A stretch of DNA of 64,000 nucleotides from VAZQ01 sp963771845 (GCA_963771845.1 CAVYVC010000041.1:1-64000), one strand, 5' to 3'. Shown: positions 7,871 through 15,767, numbered from the stretch's first letter. The notes: a model not told the origin generated them from the sequence alone. Program-made: numbers and translations.

Positions 7871-8624
7871 TGGACCGCCTCCGTAATTCCTTGCCGGCAA
7901 TTGACGCGACGATGCGCTCGATGTCGCCAGGCGAAAGCGGCGGCCGGCACCGCTGTTCGTTCCAGCACAGCAAAAACTCGTAGGCGACGACGGGGTCGAC
8001 GTGGCGGCGCAAGAGGTGCCCGGCGAGCTTTGTGACCGTGCAGTCGCGCGCACCCTCCGCGGCACCGGCCGCAACGAGCCCGCGCCATTCCGTTGCCGGC
8101 ATTGCGCCGTTGCCGTTGGGCGCGCGCGTCTCGATCTTTGCAAGCAGCCATTGCGGCGCGGCCGCGATGCCGGGGCCGCAGTCAACTGACCAGCAGTAGC
8201 GGCGGCCGCTCGGATGCATGCTCGGCGGCGCCGGCACATAGCCGCCGTCGCCGCGCACATCGATGCCGGGCGCAATCTTGCCGGCGGTGTTCCTAACCGG
8301 CCGGCCGGGATACTCGAACCAGACATGCCTGCCGCGTGCGGTGATGACCTCGATCGTGGCCGGCAGCGCGCCGTGCTGCGCTTCCAATTTGCGCAGCTCG
8401 GCTTCGGCATCCTCGTCGTCGATGTCGACCGCGAAGAAGTTCGACACCGTGCCGGTGGCGATGGCGACGTTGGCGTCCGGCAGTAACTGCCACCACCGGC
8501 CTATGATGGCGAGGTCGGTGGTGGCGTCTTTGAGTCCATTGGGCGTGGCCGGCCGCTTGTCGCGCGCCATGCACGGGAAAACCCGCACCCCTTTTCGTGC
8601 AAGAGCCAAAGCGGTGCGGATCAC
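7863..8624 (-). CDS. Bifunctional DNA primase/polymerase (prim-pol) domain protein
   Basis: The 253-residue protein is a prim-pol (AEP superfamily) domain. The signature acidic pair is in AVDIDDED (about residues 65-72), the conserved His in ARGRHVWF (96-103), and the third motif is GIDVRGDGGYVPAPPS (120-135). The C-terminal 60 residues are a helical region that often joins prim-pol to a helicase. Its stop codon overlaps the GTG of the helicase fragment, so primase and helicase were made as coupled separate chains. It probably primed or copied the element's DNA. With the helicase broken, replication by this module is doubtful. Confidence 0.88.
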   Translation of the reverse strand: MIRTALALARKGVRVFPCMARDKRPATPNGLKDATTDLAIIGRWWQLLPDANVAIATGTVSNFFAVDIDDEDAEAELRKLEAQHGALPATIEVITARGRHVWFEYPGRPVRNTAGKIAPGIDVRGDGGYVPAPPSMHPSGRRYCWSVDCGPGIAAAPQWLLAKIETRAPNGNGAMPATEWRGLVAAGAAEGARDCTVTKLAGHLLRRHVDPVVAYEFLLCWNEQRCRPPLSPGDIERIVASIAGKELRRRSSA

Positions 8625-8632
8625 GGGCCCAC

Positions 8633-9037
8633 CTACCAGGGGATCTCGTCGTTCATGTCATCGGCCGGCGGGGCAGGCGGCGCGGCTATTGCCTTCGACG
8701 CTGGGGCCAGCGGCAACTCTCCTCGCGGATGCCGGATACGAATACAGTCCACGAGCTTGCCGCCCATGGTCGTCGTGGCGGGATAGATCTCGATCGAATG
8801 GCCCGGCCAGGCGTCGGTGTCGTCGCCGCAAATGTCCGCAACGCTGTCCCAATTGATCATGTTCAAGGGCAGCGCCTTCTTCGCTTTCGTGAAGTACAGA
8901 ACAGTCTTGCTCTGCTCCTTCCCTTCCGGGCTCTTGAGCGTTTCGAACGGCGCGGCCTGGATCTTGACCACGACTGGTTTGCCGGCCAGGTCCGCAGCCT
9001 TCAAATATTTGGATTGGAAGATTTCATCGCGTTTCAT
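8633..9037 (-). CDS. Phage protein with SSB-like acidic C-terminal tip
   Basis: The 134-residue protein lies 8 bases upstream of the prim-pol gene. It has a beta-rich body (PVVVKIQAAPFETL, SKTVLYFTKAKKALPLNMINW), then a Pro/Ala linker and the tail DDMNDEIPW. The tail closely resembles the acidic hydrophobic tip (DDDIPF) by which single-strand-binding proteins recruit replication partners. The body is not an obvious OB-fold SSB by eye. Its place in the replication cassette supports a DNA-binding helper role. An upstream run of AAAGGACACC gives a ribosome site. Confidence 0.6.
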   Translation of the reverse strand: MKRDEIFQSKYLKAADLAGKPVVVKIQAAPFETLKSPEGKEQSKTVLYFTKAKKALPLNMINWDSVADICGDDTDAWPGHSIEIYPATTTMGGKLVDCIRIRHPRGELPLAPASKAIAAPPAPPADDMNDEIPW

Positions 9038-9099
9038 TTTTGGTGTCCTTTCAGTTCACTTCATGCCGGGGTAAGCGCCCGGCGCGCTACACACGGCGT

Positions 9100-9723
9100 T
9101 CACGCAGAATCGCTGCTGCCGCTTTCGATGTGAGTGTGCCCTCGGCCCTCTACGCCCATCAGCACGCCGTCGCCGCCGTCGAAGCGGAACTGCAGCACGC
9201 AGCCACGCTGTCCTCGCTTTTTCCAGTTGGCCTCGTTTACCTGTAGCCCCGGAAGCGCGAGCAACATGCGGACGTAATGCGCCGCGAAGGGTGCGCCGTT
9301 GATGCCCACGGAAAGCCTTTCGTCGCTCGATACCTTCCCGTCGTTGCAGTTGGCGCACTCGCAGGTGCAGTCAGGGCAAGCATGCTCGGTGCCGCGGCCA
9401 TTGCAGAAGCCGCAGGGTTCATCTTCTTCGGGCGGCAGGTCGAAGGGGGCGAGCGCACGGTAGTGAACGCCGTCGCGGAAGAATTTGGACACACCGTCGA
9501 GGATGCGCTTGGAGGCCTCCGATGTGGCTTTGAGCTCCTGCACATCGGCCCGCCGCGGGACGCGGATGCAGATGTGACCGTTAGACGCGTATGTGTGCGT
9601 TCCGACGCTAAACGGCTCCGACAACTCGTCACGGTCAGCACTGCAGAAGAGCTCCAGGCCGATCGCGGGCGTGGCGCACCCTCCGCGATCCGATCGAGCA
9701 GTGACAGTTACTGGCATCTCCAT
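9100..9723 (-). CDS. Phage-type protein with DnaJ-like zinc-binding region
   Basis: The start at ATG 9723 is chosen because AAGGAGAG lies 6 bases before it; upstream in-frame codons are low-quality. The 207-residue product contains CGFCNGRG at residues 104-111, followed by CPDCTCECANC at 116-126, seven Cys arranged like the zinc-binding CxxCxGxG repeats of DnaJ. The N-terminal 100 residues include a beta-type region (VGTHTYASNGHICIRVP) and resemble phage proteins of unknown role. It could be a nucleic-acid or protein binding factor of the element. Function is not known. Confidence 0.6.
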   Translation of the reverse strand: MEMPVTVTARSDRGGCATPAIGLELFCSADRDELSEPFSVGTHTYASNGHICIRVPRRADVQELKATSEASKRILDGVSKFFRDGVHYRALAPFDLPPEEDEPCGFCNGRGTEHACPDCTCECANCNDGKVSSDERLSVGINGAPFAAHYVRMLLALPGLQVNEANWKKRGQRGCVLQFRFDGGDGVLMGVEGRGHTHIESGSSDSA

Positions 9724-9772
9724 CGTCAGCTCTCCTTGCTCCTGTGATGCGCGGGGGCCGCCGCGCGCGGTT

Positions 9773-9991
9773 TTAGTCGGTGAGGTTTTTGTTGTTGATA
9801 ATGTCCTGGACAACTTCGAGCAGCTGCGCACGGCTGCGCTCGGATAGGCGTGCAATCCACTCGTTGTAAAAGTGCAGGATGTCGGTGATGTCGCGGCGGC
9901 ATGAGGCCGCGTTTAGCTCCTCGCCAATGCGCTGCAGGAAGTCGTCAAGGCTTGCGGGCGGAGGCCGGGTTGCGAGCCGCGCGCGTGTCAT
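9773..9991 (-). CDS. Small hypothetical protein
   Basis: The 72-residue product overlaps the stop of the upstream gene by an ATGA-type junction (9988-9991), which suggests coupling. It is helical and charged (SLDDFLQRIGEELNAA; RAQLLEVVQDIINNKN). No family is recognised. It sits in the early-gene operon that runs from the excisionase-like gene to the primase. Confidence 0.55.
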   Translation of the reverse strand: MTRARLATRPPPASLDDFLQRIGEELNAASCRRDITDILHFYNEWIARLSERSRAQLLEVVQDIINNKNLTD

Positions 9992-10407
9992 GGCCGCCCC
10001 CCACCGTTTTTCCGCATGGGCGGGGCCGCAGCACCTTCCTGGGCCGCATCTAGCGCGAAGATCGGGGCGCCATTCCCGGCGGATTTGACGACTAATCGGG
10101 CCACTTCGCCAAGACTGCGGAACGTCAGCGCGACCATGCCGCGCCTATGGATCGTAAGAGCCTCGTCCGGGTCACACCCGGCGCGAAGAAGTTCGCGGGC
10201 CAGGGCGAGGGCTGGCGCATTCGCCGTGACAGTGATGCCGAGCTCTTCGCACCGGCATTCATTGTCGCCATGCAGCTCGGCGACGAGTCTTACTTGCTTG
10301 CTGTGGAAACTGTGGCTATTTTCGACACTGATTTTGCCGCCCGGCAAATCAACAGTGTTCGAGATGCCGCCCGTCGCCAGCGGGCGGTATTTCGTTTTTT
10401 GGAGCAT
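9988..10407 (-). CDS. Hypothetical protein of the integrative element
   Basis: The 139-residue product begins 6 bases beyond the excisionase-like gene. The first 60 residues are beta-rich, the middle has a Cys pair (NECRCEEL), and the region LALARELLRAGCDPDEALTIHRRGMVAL looks like a helical substrate- or DNA-binding segment. The C-terminus is Gly/Pro/Arg-rich. No family is recognised. Confidence 0.55.
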   Translation of the reverse strand: MLQKTKYRPLATGGISNTVDLPGGKISVENSHSFHSKQVRLVAELHGDNECRCEELGITVTANAPALALARELLRAGCDPDEALTIHRRGMVALTFRSLGEVARLVVKSAGNGAPIFALDAAQEGAAAPPMRKNGGGRP

Positions 10408-10413
10408 GGCGCA

Positions 10414-10611
10414 TCAGGCGGCCTTGGGCGGTTGGCCGGCCTTGTCGAGCATCTGCTCCAAAGCTCTGACTGGAACGCGCAAGTATCTGCCGAATCGGAT
10501 TGTGGGAATTTCGCCCCGCGCGGCTGCTGCATAGGCTGCCTTACGCGCGAGCGCGAAATAACGCTTCCCCGCTTCAGGAACACTCAGCGTCAAGGGTGAC
10601 GTTTCAGTCAT
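10414..10611 (-). CDS. Excisionase-like helix-turn-helix DNA-binding protein
   Basis: The start at ATG 10611 gives a 65-residue protein with the layout of MerR/excisionase-type small DNA-binding proteins: TLSVPEAGKRYFALARKAAYAAAARGEIPTIRFGRYLRVPVRALEQML. This family places a short winged helix on DNA and commonly directs element excision or transcription. The gene is divergent from the ribbon-helix-helix gene at 10773, and palindromic operators lie between them. It heads the reverse-strand operon of the element. Confidence 0.75.
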   Translation of the reverse strand: MTETSPLTLSVPEAGKRYFALARKAAYAAAARGEIPTIRFGRYLRVPVRALEQMLDKAGQPPKAA

Positions 10612-10641
10612 CAGATGACCCCAATCTCTAGGTTTCCTGGC

Positions 10642-10711
10642 GGTACATTTTTGTACCAGTACGAAACATAGGAGATATCCCTTGGGGTTTGCAAGTACCT
10701 GCAAGGTACTT
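10642..10711. promoter_or_regulatory. Divergent control region with two palindromic operators
   Basis: Between the excisionase-like gene and the regulator gene are GGTACATTTTTGTACC (10642-10657, 6-4-6 inverted repeat) and AAGTACCTGCAAGGTACTT (10693-10711, 7-5-7 inverted repeat). Both use a GGTAC half-site. A further GTAC lies at 10659-10662. They are likely operators for one of the two divergent regulators. Confidence 0.6.
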
Positions 10712-10772
10712 TTTTGTTCCCTATGGCTCCCGGCCGTGCTATGGATGGTTGAGTGTGTTGCGGGAGGTATTG

Positions 10773-11102
10773 GTGCCAAAAAAGGAAACGCCCCATTTAC
10801 GGATCCGGCTCGAACCGAGGCTTTTGGCGCGGCTAGAAAAGGCCCGCGAAAAGACTGGGCGAACCTTGACCGGCGAAATTGCCCACAGACTTGAGGATTC
10901 GTTTCGCCGGCAAGAACAAGCCGATCTGTTGGGGGGCTTACGCGCCATCAGGGAGGCCATCGGTCTTCCGCGCGATATCGCCGATCTCCCGCCTGATACT
11001 CCGGTCTCCTCGCTCACGGTCGATCACCTCGATCAACTCCGGCGCAAGCTCGAGCAGGAGCGCGCCAGCAAACTCCCCAACGAGAAGGAAACCGCGTCAT
11101 GA
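10773..11102 (+). CDS. Ribbon-helix-helix (Arc/MetJ-type) regulator
   Basis: The start is GTG 10773, preceded by GGGAGG, because the protein then begins MPKKETPHLRIRLEP. Residues 8-50 (LRIRLEPRLLARLEKAREKTGRTLTGEIAHRLEDSF) match an Arc-type strand-helix-helix dimer that binds operators through its beta strand. The rest is helical. Its last codons overlap the integrase ATG (ATGA), so it is translated with the integrase. It probably controls the divergent promoters using the palindromes just upstream. Confidence 0.72.
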   Translation: MPKKETPHLRIRLEPRLLARLEKAREKTGRTLTGEIAHRLEDSFRRQEQADLLGGLRAIREAIGLPRDIADLPPDTPVSSLTVDHLDQLRRKLEQERASKLPNEKETAS

Positions 11103-12226
11103 AGGGACATATTCGCGAGCGCTCGCCCGGACGCTGGGCAATCGTTCTGGACCTCACCGACCCGCAGACCGGCAAACGCAAGCGCAGGTGGCATGCGGTG
11201 AAGGGTGGTAAGCGGGAGGCGCAGAAGGAATGTGCCCGATTGATCGCCTCGATAGGGCAGGGAAGCTATGTCGCGCTGGATCGCTCGACAGTAGCCGATT
11301 TTGTCCGCGGGCGCGTGACCCAGTGGGAGGCCGCGGGCGCCATTACGGCGCGCACGGCGCAACGATACCGTCAATTAGTCGAAAATCAGATTGCGCCGCA
11401 CCTTGGAAGCAAATCGCTTCAGAAGGTGACACGTCTTGATATTGAGGCGTGGCACACGACGCTGCGGAATGGCGGGTTGGCAGCCAGAACGATTGGCCAT
11501 GCGCATAGGACGCTCGGCAAGGCGTTGAGCGACGCCGAGAAGGACGGGCTGGTGATCAAGAATATCTGCAAGGTTCAGAAGGCGCCCAAGGTAGCCGAAA
11601 GCGAAATGGTCATCGTTCAGGACGTCCCCGGCCTTGTGGATAAGCTGCGCGGCTCTCGGCTTTATGTTCAGGCAGTCGTGGCCCTGTTCACCGGCATGCG
11701 CCTGGGCGAAGTTCTGGCGCTAAGAGAGCAGCGGGTTAATTTGGAGAGCGGCGTTATCGAGGTGCGCGAGGCACTGGAGGAGACGCAGGCGCACGGTATC
11801 CGGTTCAAGGCCGCAAAGACCAAGGCCGGCCGTCGCAACATCACGCTGCCCACAATCGTGGTCGAGGCGCTGCGGGAACACCGCAGAGAGCTGCTTGAGA
11901 CGCGCATGAAGCTCGGCATCGGCAAGCTCAAGCCCGAGGACTTGCTGTTTGGCAATCTGGAAGGCCGGCCGCTGCGGCCGAGCACCGTGTCATCGGATTG
12001 GGGTGAGCTGGCCGAGCGCATCGGGATGCCTGAAATCACGTTTCATGCGCTGCGGCACACGCACGCGAGCCAGCTGATCGCCAGTGGCGTTGATATCGTC
12101 ACGATCAGCAAGCGGCTCGGGCATGCCAAGCCGAATGTCACGCTTGCGATCTATGCCCACATGTTTACAACCGACGACAGCAAGGCCGCTGCGGCGATCG
12201 ATGCGGCCGTAAATCGACCCGCCTAA
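11099..12226 (+). CDS. int: Tyrosine-family site-specific integrase
   Basis: The 375-residue protein has all three parts of a phage integrase: an N-terminal arm-binding region (RWAIVLDLTDPQTGKRKRRWH), a core-binding domain (about 60-165) and a catalytic domain. Catalytic residues visible are Arg201 (TGMRLGEVLAL), Lys near 240-242 (KTKAGRRN), His316/Arg319 (HALRHTHASQ), His342 (RLGHAKPN) and Tyr352 (IYAHMF). It would carry out insertion and excision of the element at an attachment site. It is probably in one transcript with the regulator before it. It ends 74 bases before tRNA-Ser, the usual neighbour of such integrases. Confidence 0.95.
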   Translation: MKGHIRERSPGRWAIVLDLTDPQTGKRKRRWHAVKGGKREAQKECARLIASIGQGSYVALDRSTVADFVRGRVTQWEAAGAITARTAQRYRQLVENQIAPHLGSKSLQKVTRLDIEAWHTTLRNGGLAARTIGHAHRTLGKALSDAEKDGLVIKNICKVQKAPKVAESEMVIVQDVPGLVDKLRGSRLYVQAVVALFTGMRLGEVLALREQRVNLESGVIEVREALEETQAHGIRFKAAKTKAGRRNITLPTIVVEALREHRRELLETRMKLGIGKLKPEDLLFGNLEGRPLRPSTVSSDWGELAERIGMPEITFHALRHTHASQLIASGVDIVTISKRLGHAKPNVTLAIYAHMFTTDDSKAAAAIDAAVNRPA

Positions 12227-12300
12227 TGGTAGCAATCCGGTAGCAACGTTCTCATTTGTTCTAGGGAATACCAACCCTAAGCCTTTGAAAATACAAGTCT

Positions 12301-12393
12301 GGAGAGGTGGCCGAGTGGCTGAAGGCGGCGGTTTGCTAAACCGTTATACGGTCTAAAGCCGTATCATGGGTTCGAATCCCATCCTCTCCGCCA
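12301..12393 (+). tRNA. tRNA-Ser (anticodon GCT)
   Basis: The 90-base body folds as a long-variable-arm tRNA. GGAGAGG (12301-12307) pairs with CCTCTCC before the discriminator G at 12390, and CCA is encoded at 12391-12393. The anticodon loop reads TTTGCTAAA, giving GCT for serine AGC/AGT codons. The T-loop GGTTCGAATCCC is canonical and the variable arm (TATACGGTCTAAAGCCGTA) pairs well. Confidence 0.97.
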
Positions 12394-12487
12394 TCCTGCA
12401 TCGCGCTGACGCGCTTCGCAGGACTATCCTCAACGGCCCGCGCGAAACAGGATGCCCTTCGAAGCTTTAGCGAAGAAGGGCTAACTC

Positions 12488-12730
12488 ATGCATTATGTTT
12501 ATCTGCTTGAGAGCGAATGCGAGCCTGAGCGCCGCTATGTTGGCCTTACTATCGTGGCCGGAAAAGAAGAGAGAATCATCTACAGCGCTCGGCGAGGCGG
12601 TGTGTCGTTCGTTTTGGATGGTTTACCCCCAAGGCAATCGCATGAGCGAATTTTATTCTTGACTCCGGCTTGTAGCATGATTTCGCGACACGACCTGCGT
12701 TCACTAACCTCCGTCTCGCATTCAAAATAA
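12488..12730 (+). pseudogene. GIY-YIG nuclease remnant
   Basis: The frame starts MHYVYLLESECEPERRYVGLT, the first strand and YVG motif of the small GIY-YIG proteins that are common in Rhizobiales. After residue 22 the normal DLKRRLxEHNxG helix is replaced by unrelated sequence, so the catalytic Arg and Glu are missing. The segment just upstream (CGAAGCTTTAGCGAAG) resembles the leader often found before these genes. It is a remnant only. Confidence 0.7.
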
Positions 12731-12943
12731 TCCTTATTTTTCAATTCTTTGCGAGACGGAGACAAATTGATGCCGGTTCGCAATCAAGGAGTTTTCAGTC
12801 ATCGGCTGCCCGCTCTTGAGCACGTGGTCTTTGAGCAACACCCACCTGAAAACTGCATTTTGCACTGTTCAAAATACGTCTTCTTCGTTGCCAGCGGAAA
12901 CATCTGAGCTAATGTGAAGCCTGCGACGGAGGGGGGCATCCCC
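12731..12943 (+). promoter_or_regulatory. Untranslated region upstream of porin (first part)
   Basis: The interval between the GIY-YIG remnant and the upstream reading frame of the porin is AT-richer than its surroundings (for example 12721-12770), as expected for a promoter of a strongly expressed porin. No confident -35/-10 pair could be assigned by eye. No gene seen. Confidence 0.35.
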
Positions 12944-13096
12944 ATGTCGCTCCTTCCGGTCAATCCGGTGCCCAGGGGACTAAAGGTGGCATCGGGAGGA
13001 TCGGATGGTGAAGGGGAGCGTAAGGGGACCTTCCAGGGTGAGCAGCGCCCGACGGAGACCGATCCCTCCCAGGATAACAAATGGAGGTTGAGATGA
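12944..13096 (+). CDS. Upstream open reading frame coupled to the porin gene
   Basis: ATG 12944, preceded by the strong ribosome site GGAGGGGGG, opens a 50-codon frame whose TGA (13094-13096) overlaps the porin ATG in an ATGA junction. The peptide is hydrophilic (MSLLPVNPVPRGLKVASGG..., then a charged tail ending NKWRLR) and matches no family I know. The overlap suggests that ribosomes finishing this frame restart on the porin. It could be a leader peptide controlling porin output, or simply open sequence. Confidence 0.4.
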   Translation: MSLLPVNPVPRGLKVASGGSDGEGERKGTFQGEQRPTETDPSQDNKWRLR

Positions 13097-14706
13097 AGAT
13101 GGTGAGAAGTCTTCTCCTCGGTACCGCCGCGGGGCTCGTCGCGGTCGCTGGGGCGCAGGCTGCCGACATGCCTGTGAAGGCTGCGGTGCAATACGTGAAG
13201 ATCTGTAACCTGTACGGGGACGGCTTCTACTATCTCCCCGGCACCTCGATCTGCGTCAAGATCGGCGGATACGTGCGGGCCGAATTCGGCTACCTCGGCG
13301 GCGCCAGCATGACCAGCGAACAGTGGAACGGCGGCAACACGCTCAACACCGCCGCCAACAGCGGCCCCAACGGCTACAACACCCGCTGGGACGGCAACGA
13401 CTACATCATGCGCAGCCGCGCCTACATCTCCATGGATACGCGCCAGCAGACCGATCTCGGCGTCATCCGCACCTACCTCAACATCGGGCTCAACTACGAC
13501 AGCCCGGCCGCCGGCGCCGCCGCCATCTTTTCCGGCAACCGCGCCTTCGTCCAGTTCGCCGGCTTCACCTTCGGCCTGGCGCAGTCGTTCTTCGACTTCT
13601 ACTCCATCCCGGCAAGCTCGTACTGGGGCACCATCGCGAGCGACACCGGCGACGGCGGCTGGAAGGTCGCCGCCTACACCGTCGGCTTGGGCAACGGCAT
13701 CGCCAGCACCTTCTCGCTGGAAGAGCCGCGCCGCATCGGCATCATCGACACCAACTCCGACGCCAACAATCCGTTCACCCTGTTCGGGTCGGCGGTCGCG
13801 CAGGCCGGCAACACCACCACCGCCGGCGCCGACAGCGCCAAGATCCGCTTCCCGGACATGGTCTACGCCTTGCGCATCGACCAGGTCTGGGGCTCGGCCC
13901 AGGTCATGTTCGCCGCCCACGACGCCAGCGCCGCCTACTACTACAGCACGGTGGCCAACGGCGGCGTGAACTGCCCGGCAGCGCCCTTCGGCACCGCCGG
14001 CAGCATCCTCGGCTCCGAAGTCTGCGGCCATCCCGCCGATAAGCTCGGCTGGGCGGCAGGCGCGGGCTTCCGCCTCAACGTGCCGAACTCGAACGGCAGC
14101 TACTTCCAGATGCAGTACACCCATACCCTGGGCGCCACCCGCTACATGTTCCAGACCCAGACCGGGCACTACGGCCAGATCAACGGCGGCACCATCGGCT
14201 TCGGCTGGCTCACCGACGGCATCGTCAACAACCTCACCGGGGGCGTCGATCTCACCCGGGTGGACGGCATCAACGCCGCCTTCGACTATCACTGGTCGCC
14301 GAAGTTCTGGACCTCGCTCTACGGCACCTATGCCAAGGTGAACTTTGACGGCGTCGCCAATGCCTCGATCTGCGCGGTGCAGAACCTGGCACCCGGAACC
14401 GCCGGCGGCGTCACTGCCCCGGTGGGGATCGCCGCGCTCGGCGGCGCGGCAGCGGTTCTGCCGGTGTGCGCCAACGACTGGAGCATCTGGCAGCTCGGCT
14501 CGCGCTGGCAGTACAACTTCACCCCGGCGCTCTACGCGGGCATCGACGTGATGTACAACAAGCTCAACACCGCAGACAGCGGCGGCCTCGTCAACTTCGG
14601 CGCGGCCAGCCCGGCCTCGGTGTCGGTCCCGACCCAGCTCTACCAGGTCGCCAACCAGAGCAGCTGGTGGTTCCGCTTCCGCGTGCACCGCGACATCCTG
14701 CCGTAA
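13093..14706 (+). CDS. Outer-membrane porin, Porin_2 (Omp2/RopA-like) family
   Basis: The start ATG 13093 has GGAGG 5 bases upstream. The 537-residue product begins with a signal peptide (MKMVRSLLLGTAAGLVAVAGAQA, cleaved before ADMPVK), then the family hallmark VKICNLYGDGFYYLPGTSICVKIGGYVRAEF. The body is a 16-strand beta-barrel pattern with Gly/Asn-rich loops, and it ends in RFRVHRDILP, typical of this alphaproteobacterial family. It forms water-filled channels for small solutes in the outer membrane. A Rho-independent terminator follows. The gene is intact; high GC and codon use match a highly expressed chromosomal gene. Confidence 0.95.
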   Translation: MKMVRSLLLGTAAGLVAVAGAQAADMPVKAAVQYVKICNLYGDGFYYLPGTSICVKIGGYVRAEFGYLGGASMTSEQWNGGNTLNTAANSGPNGYNTRWDGNDYIMRSRAYISMDTRQQTDLGVIRTYLNIGLNYDSPAAGAAAIFSGNRAFVQFAGFTFGLAQSFFDFYSIPASSYWGTIASDTGDGGWKVAAYTVGLGNGIASTFSLEEPRRIGIIDTNSDANNPFTLFGSAVAQAGNTTTAGADSAKIRFPDMVYALRIDQVWGSAQVMFAAHDASAAYYYSTVANGGVNCPAAPFGTAGSILGSEVCGHPADKLGWAAGAGFRLNVPNSNGSYFQMQYTHTLGATRYMFQTQTGHYGQINGGTIGFGWLTDGIVNNLTGGVDLTRVDGINAAFDYHWSPKFWTSLYGTYAKVNFDGVANASICAVQNLAPGTAGGVTAPVGIAALGGAAAVLPVCANDWSIWQLGSRWQYNFTPALYAGIDVMYNKLNTADSGGLVNFGAASPASVSVPTQLYQVANQSSWWFRFRVHRDILP

Positions 14707-14738
14707 GCCTCGTCTGCGGACAGGACCAACAAGACTGG

Positions 14739-14780
14739 AATCCCCCGTCCGGGTTGACCGGCGGGGGATTTCGCTTTTTG
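14739..14780 (+). terminator. Rho-independent terminator of the porin gene
   Basis: AATCCCCCG (14739-14747) pairs with CGGGGGATT (14762-14770), followed by TCGCTTTTTG. It lies 33 bases after the porin stop. Confidence 0.85.
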
Positions 14781-14947
14781 TCATTCCGGGACGCCAGCCG
14801 ATCTCGGGTTTACCCGAGATCGGCAACTGCAGGCGCCCAAGTCGGCAAGAGCCGACTTGGGATGCGGCGAACCCGGAATCTATAACCACAACGGGTCTGG
14901 GATTATGGATCCCGGGTGCGCGGCGTAGGGCCGCGCCCCGGGATGAT
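14780..14947. repeat. Palindromic mosaic repeat, copy A
   Basis: The segment starts GTCATTCCGGG and contains a perfect 13-bp inverted repeat with 2-base spacer (14797-14824, GCCGATCTCGGGT), the CCAAGTCGG palindrome, the words GGCGAACCCGGAATC and TATGGATCCCGGG, and ends CGCGCCCCGGGATGAT. The same modules occur, in a different order, at 15763-15926. It is a dispersed extragenic repeat of the type frequent in Bradyrhizobium-like genomes. Confidence 0.8.
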
Positions 14948-15767
14948 GCCGCAGAATTTATCGCAATTCGCGATGAAGGCTGCGACGCGGCCGATACTGT
15001 CAACATCCGCAAGGAGCGGCGCATGCCCCTGGTCGGCAACCATTACATGCTCGAGGCCTGACCGCCGCGCCTGCATGGCCGCGACGGTCGCCGCCGACAA
15101 AATATCCGAATTGCTCCCATGGAGGAGCATCATCGGGACACGCGCAAGCAAATCGAACTCCTTCCACAGCGCGGGCAGCGGCTGCTCCAGATCGAGTCGC
15201 TCAAGCATCAGCGCAAGCCTCACGTCATAGTCCGGGACGGTGTGGCCGCCCGCCTCCTTGAACGTCCGGCGGGCGAAGGCGAGCCAGTCGTCGCCGGTCA
15301 ATTTGGGAAACTGGCTGACGAATAATCTCCGCAGGACCTCGGCCGCCTCCTGGTAGCTCCCCGGCCGCGGCAACTTGCCGAACGCAGCCGGCAATGGCGC
15401 CTGGGCGAGCCACGCCGAGCAACATCACCAGAATACCCCCACGCGACGTGCCGACGAAGACCGCCCGCCCAATCTCCAAAGCGGCGAGGACGGCCAACAC
15501 ATCGGCGAGCTCGGTCGCCAGATTGTAGTTCGCAGGGTTGCGATCGTAGTCCGACTTTCCGCGGCCGCGGGAATCAAGCGCGAGCACCCGGCGCGGAGTG
15601 TTCGAATCGCGGGCCAATGCGGTTGCGAGCGTTTCGAAATCCGCCCCCGTCCGCGCGAGTCCAGGTAGACAGACCACCGGCATTGCCCTGGATACGCGGG
15701 ACCCCCACTCCCGGACGTGGAGCCGCAGCCCGTCCTGGGCGGTGACGAAGATGCTGCGCGGCGTCAT
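14903..15767 (-). pseudogene. Alpha/beta hydrolase, frameshifted by an internal deletion
   Basis: The N-terminal half (start ATG 15767, MTPRSIFVTAQDGLRLHVREWG) has the strand-turn elements of an alpha/beta hydrolase and the nucleophile elbow GTSRGG in place of GxSxG. After VARPGAIAG the frame is lost and the protein resumes in the next frame at GKLPRPGSYQEAAEVL. Relatives have about 20 more residues there, so a short deletion probably caused the shift. The C-terminal part keeps the LLHGSNSDIL strand and the catalytic His region (DQGHAPLL). Both ends of the gene lie inside copies of the mosaic repeat. Non-functional as read. Confidence 0.8.

Larger units (their letters stand above)
1..12300. 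mobile_element. Integrative element or prophage remnant next to tRNA-Ser (left end outside window)
   Basis: The stretch carries phage-type small genes, a stand-alone integrase N-domain, an IS1634-type transposase, a serine recombinase, a primase-polymerase, an excisionase-like protein, a ribbon-helix-helix regulator and a tyrosine integrase. The integrase stop codon lies 74 bases before tRNA-Ser(GCT). This gene set is typical of integrative elements that use tRNA genes. The element sits on the 5' side of the tRNA, whereas most tRNA-targeting integrases use the 3' half, so the exact attachment site is not resolved. No second copy of the tRNA end is visible in the window; the other end is probably before position 1. 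Several genes are broken, so the element is probably not mobile by itself. Confidence 0.55.

Noticed and set aside
12799..15039. A 746-codon reverse frame antisense to the porin
   Set aside because: It is a composition shadow of the GC-rich porin gene; no ribosome site or domain, and the porin reads perfectly on the other strand.
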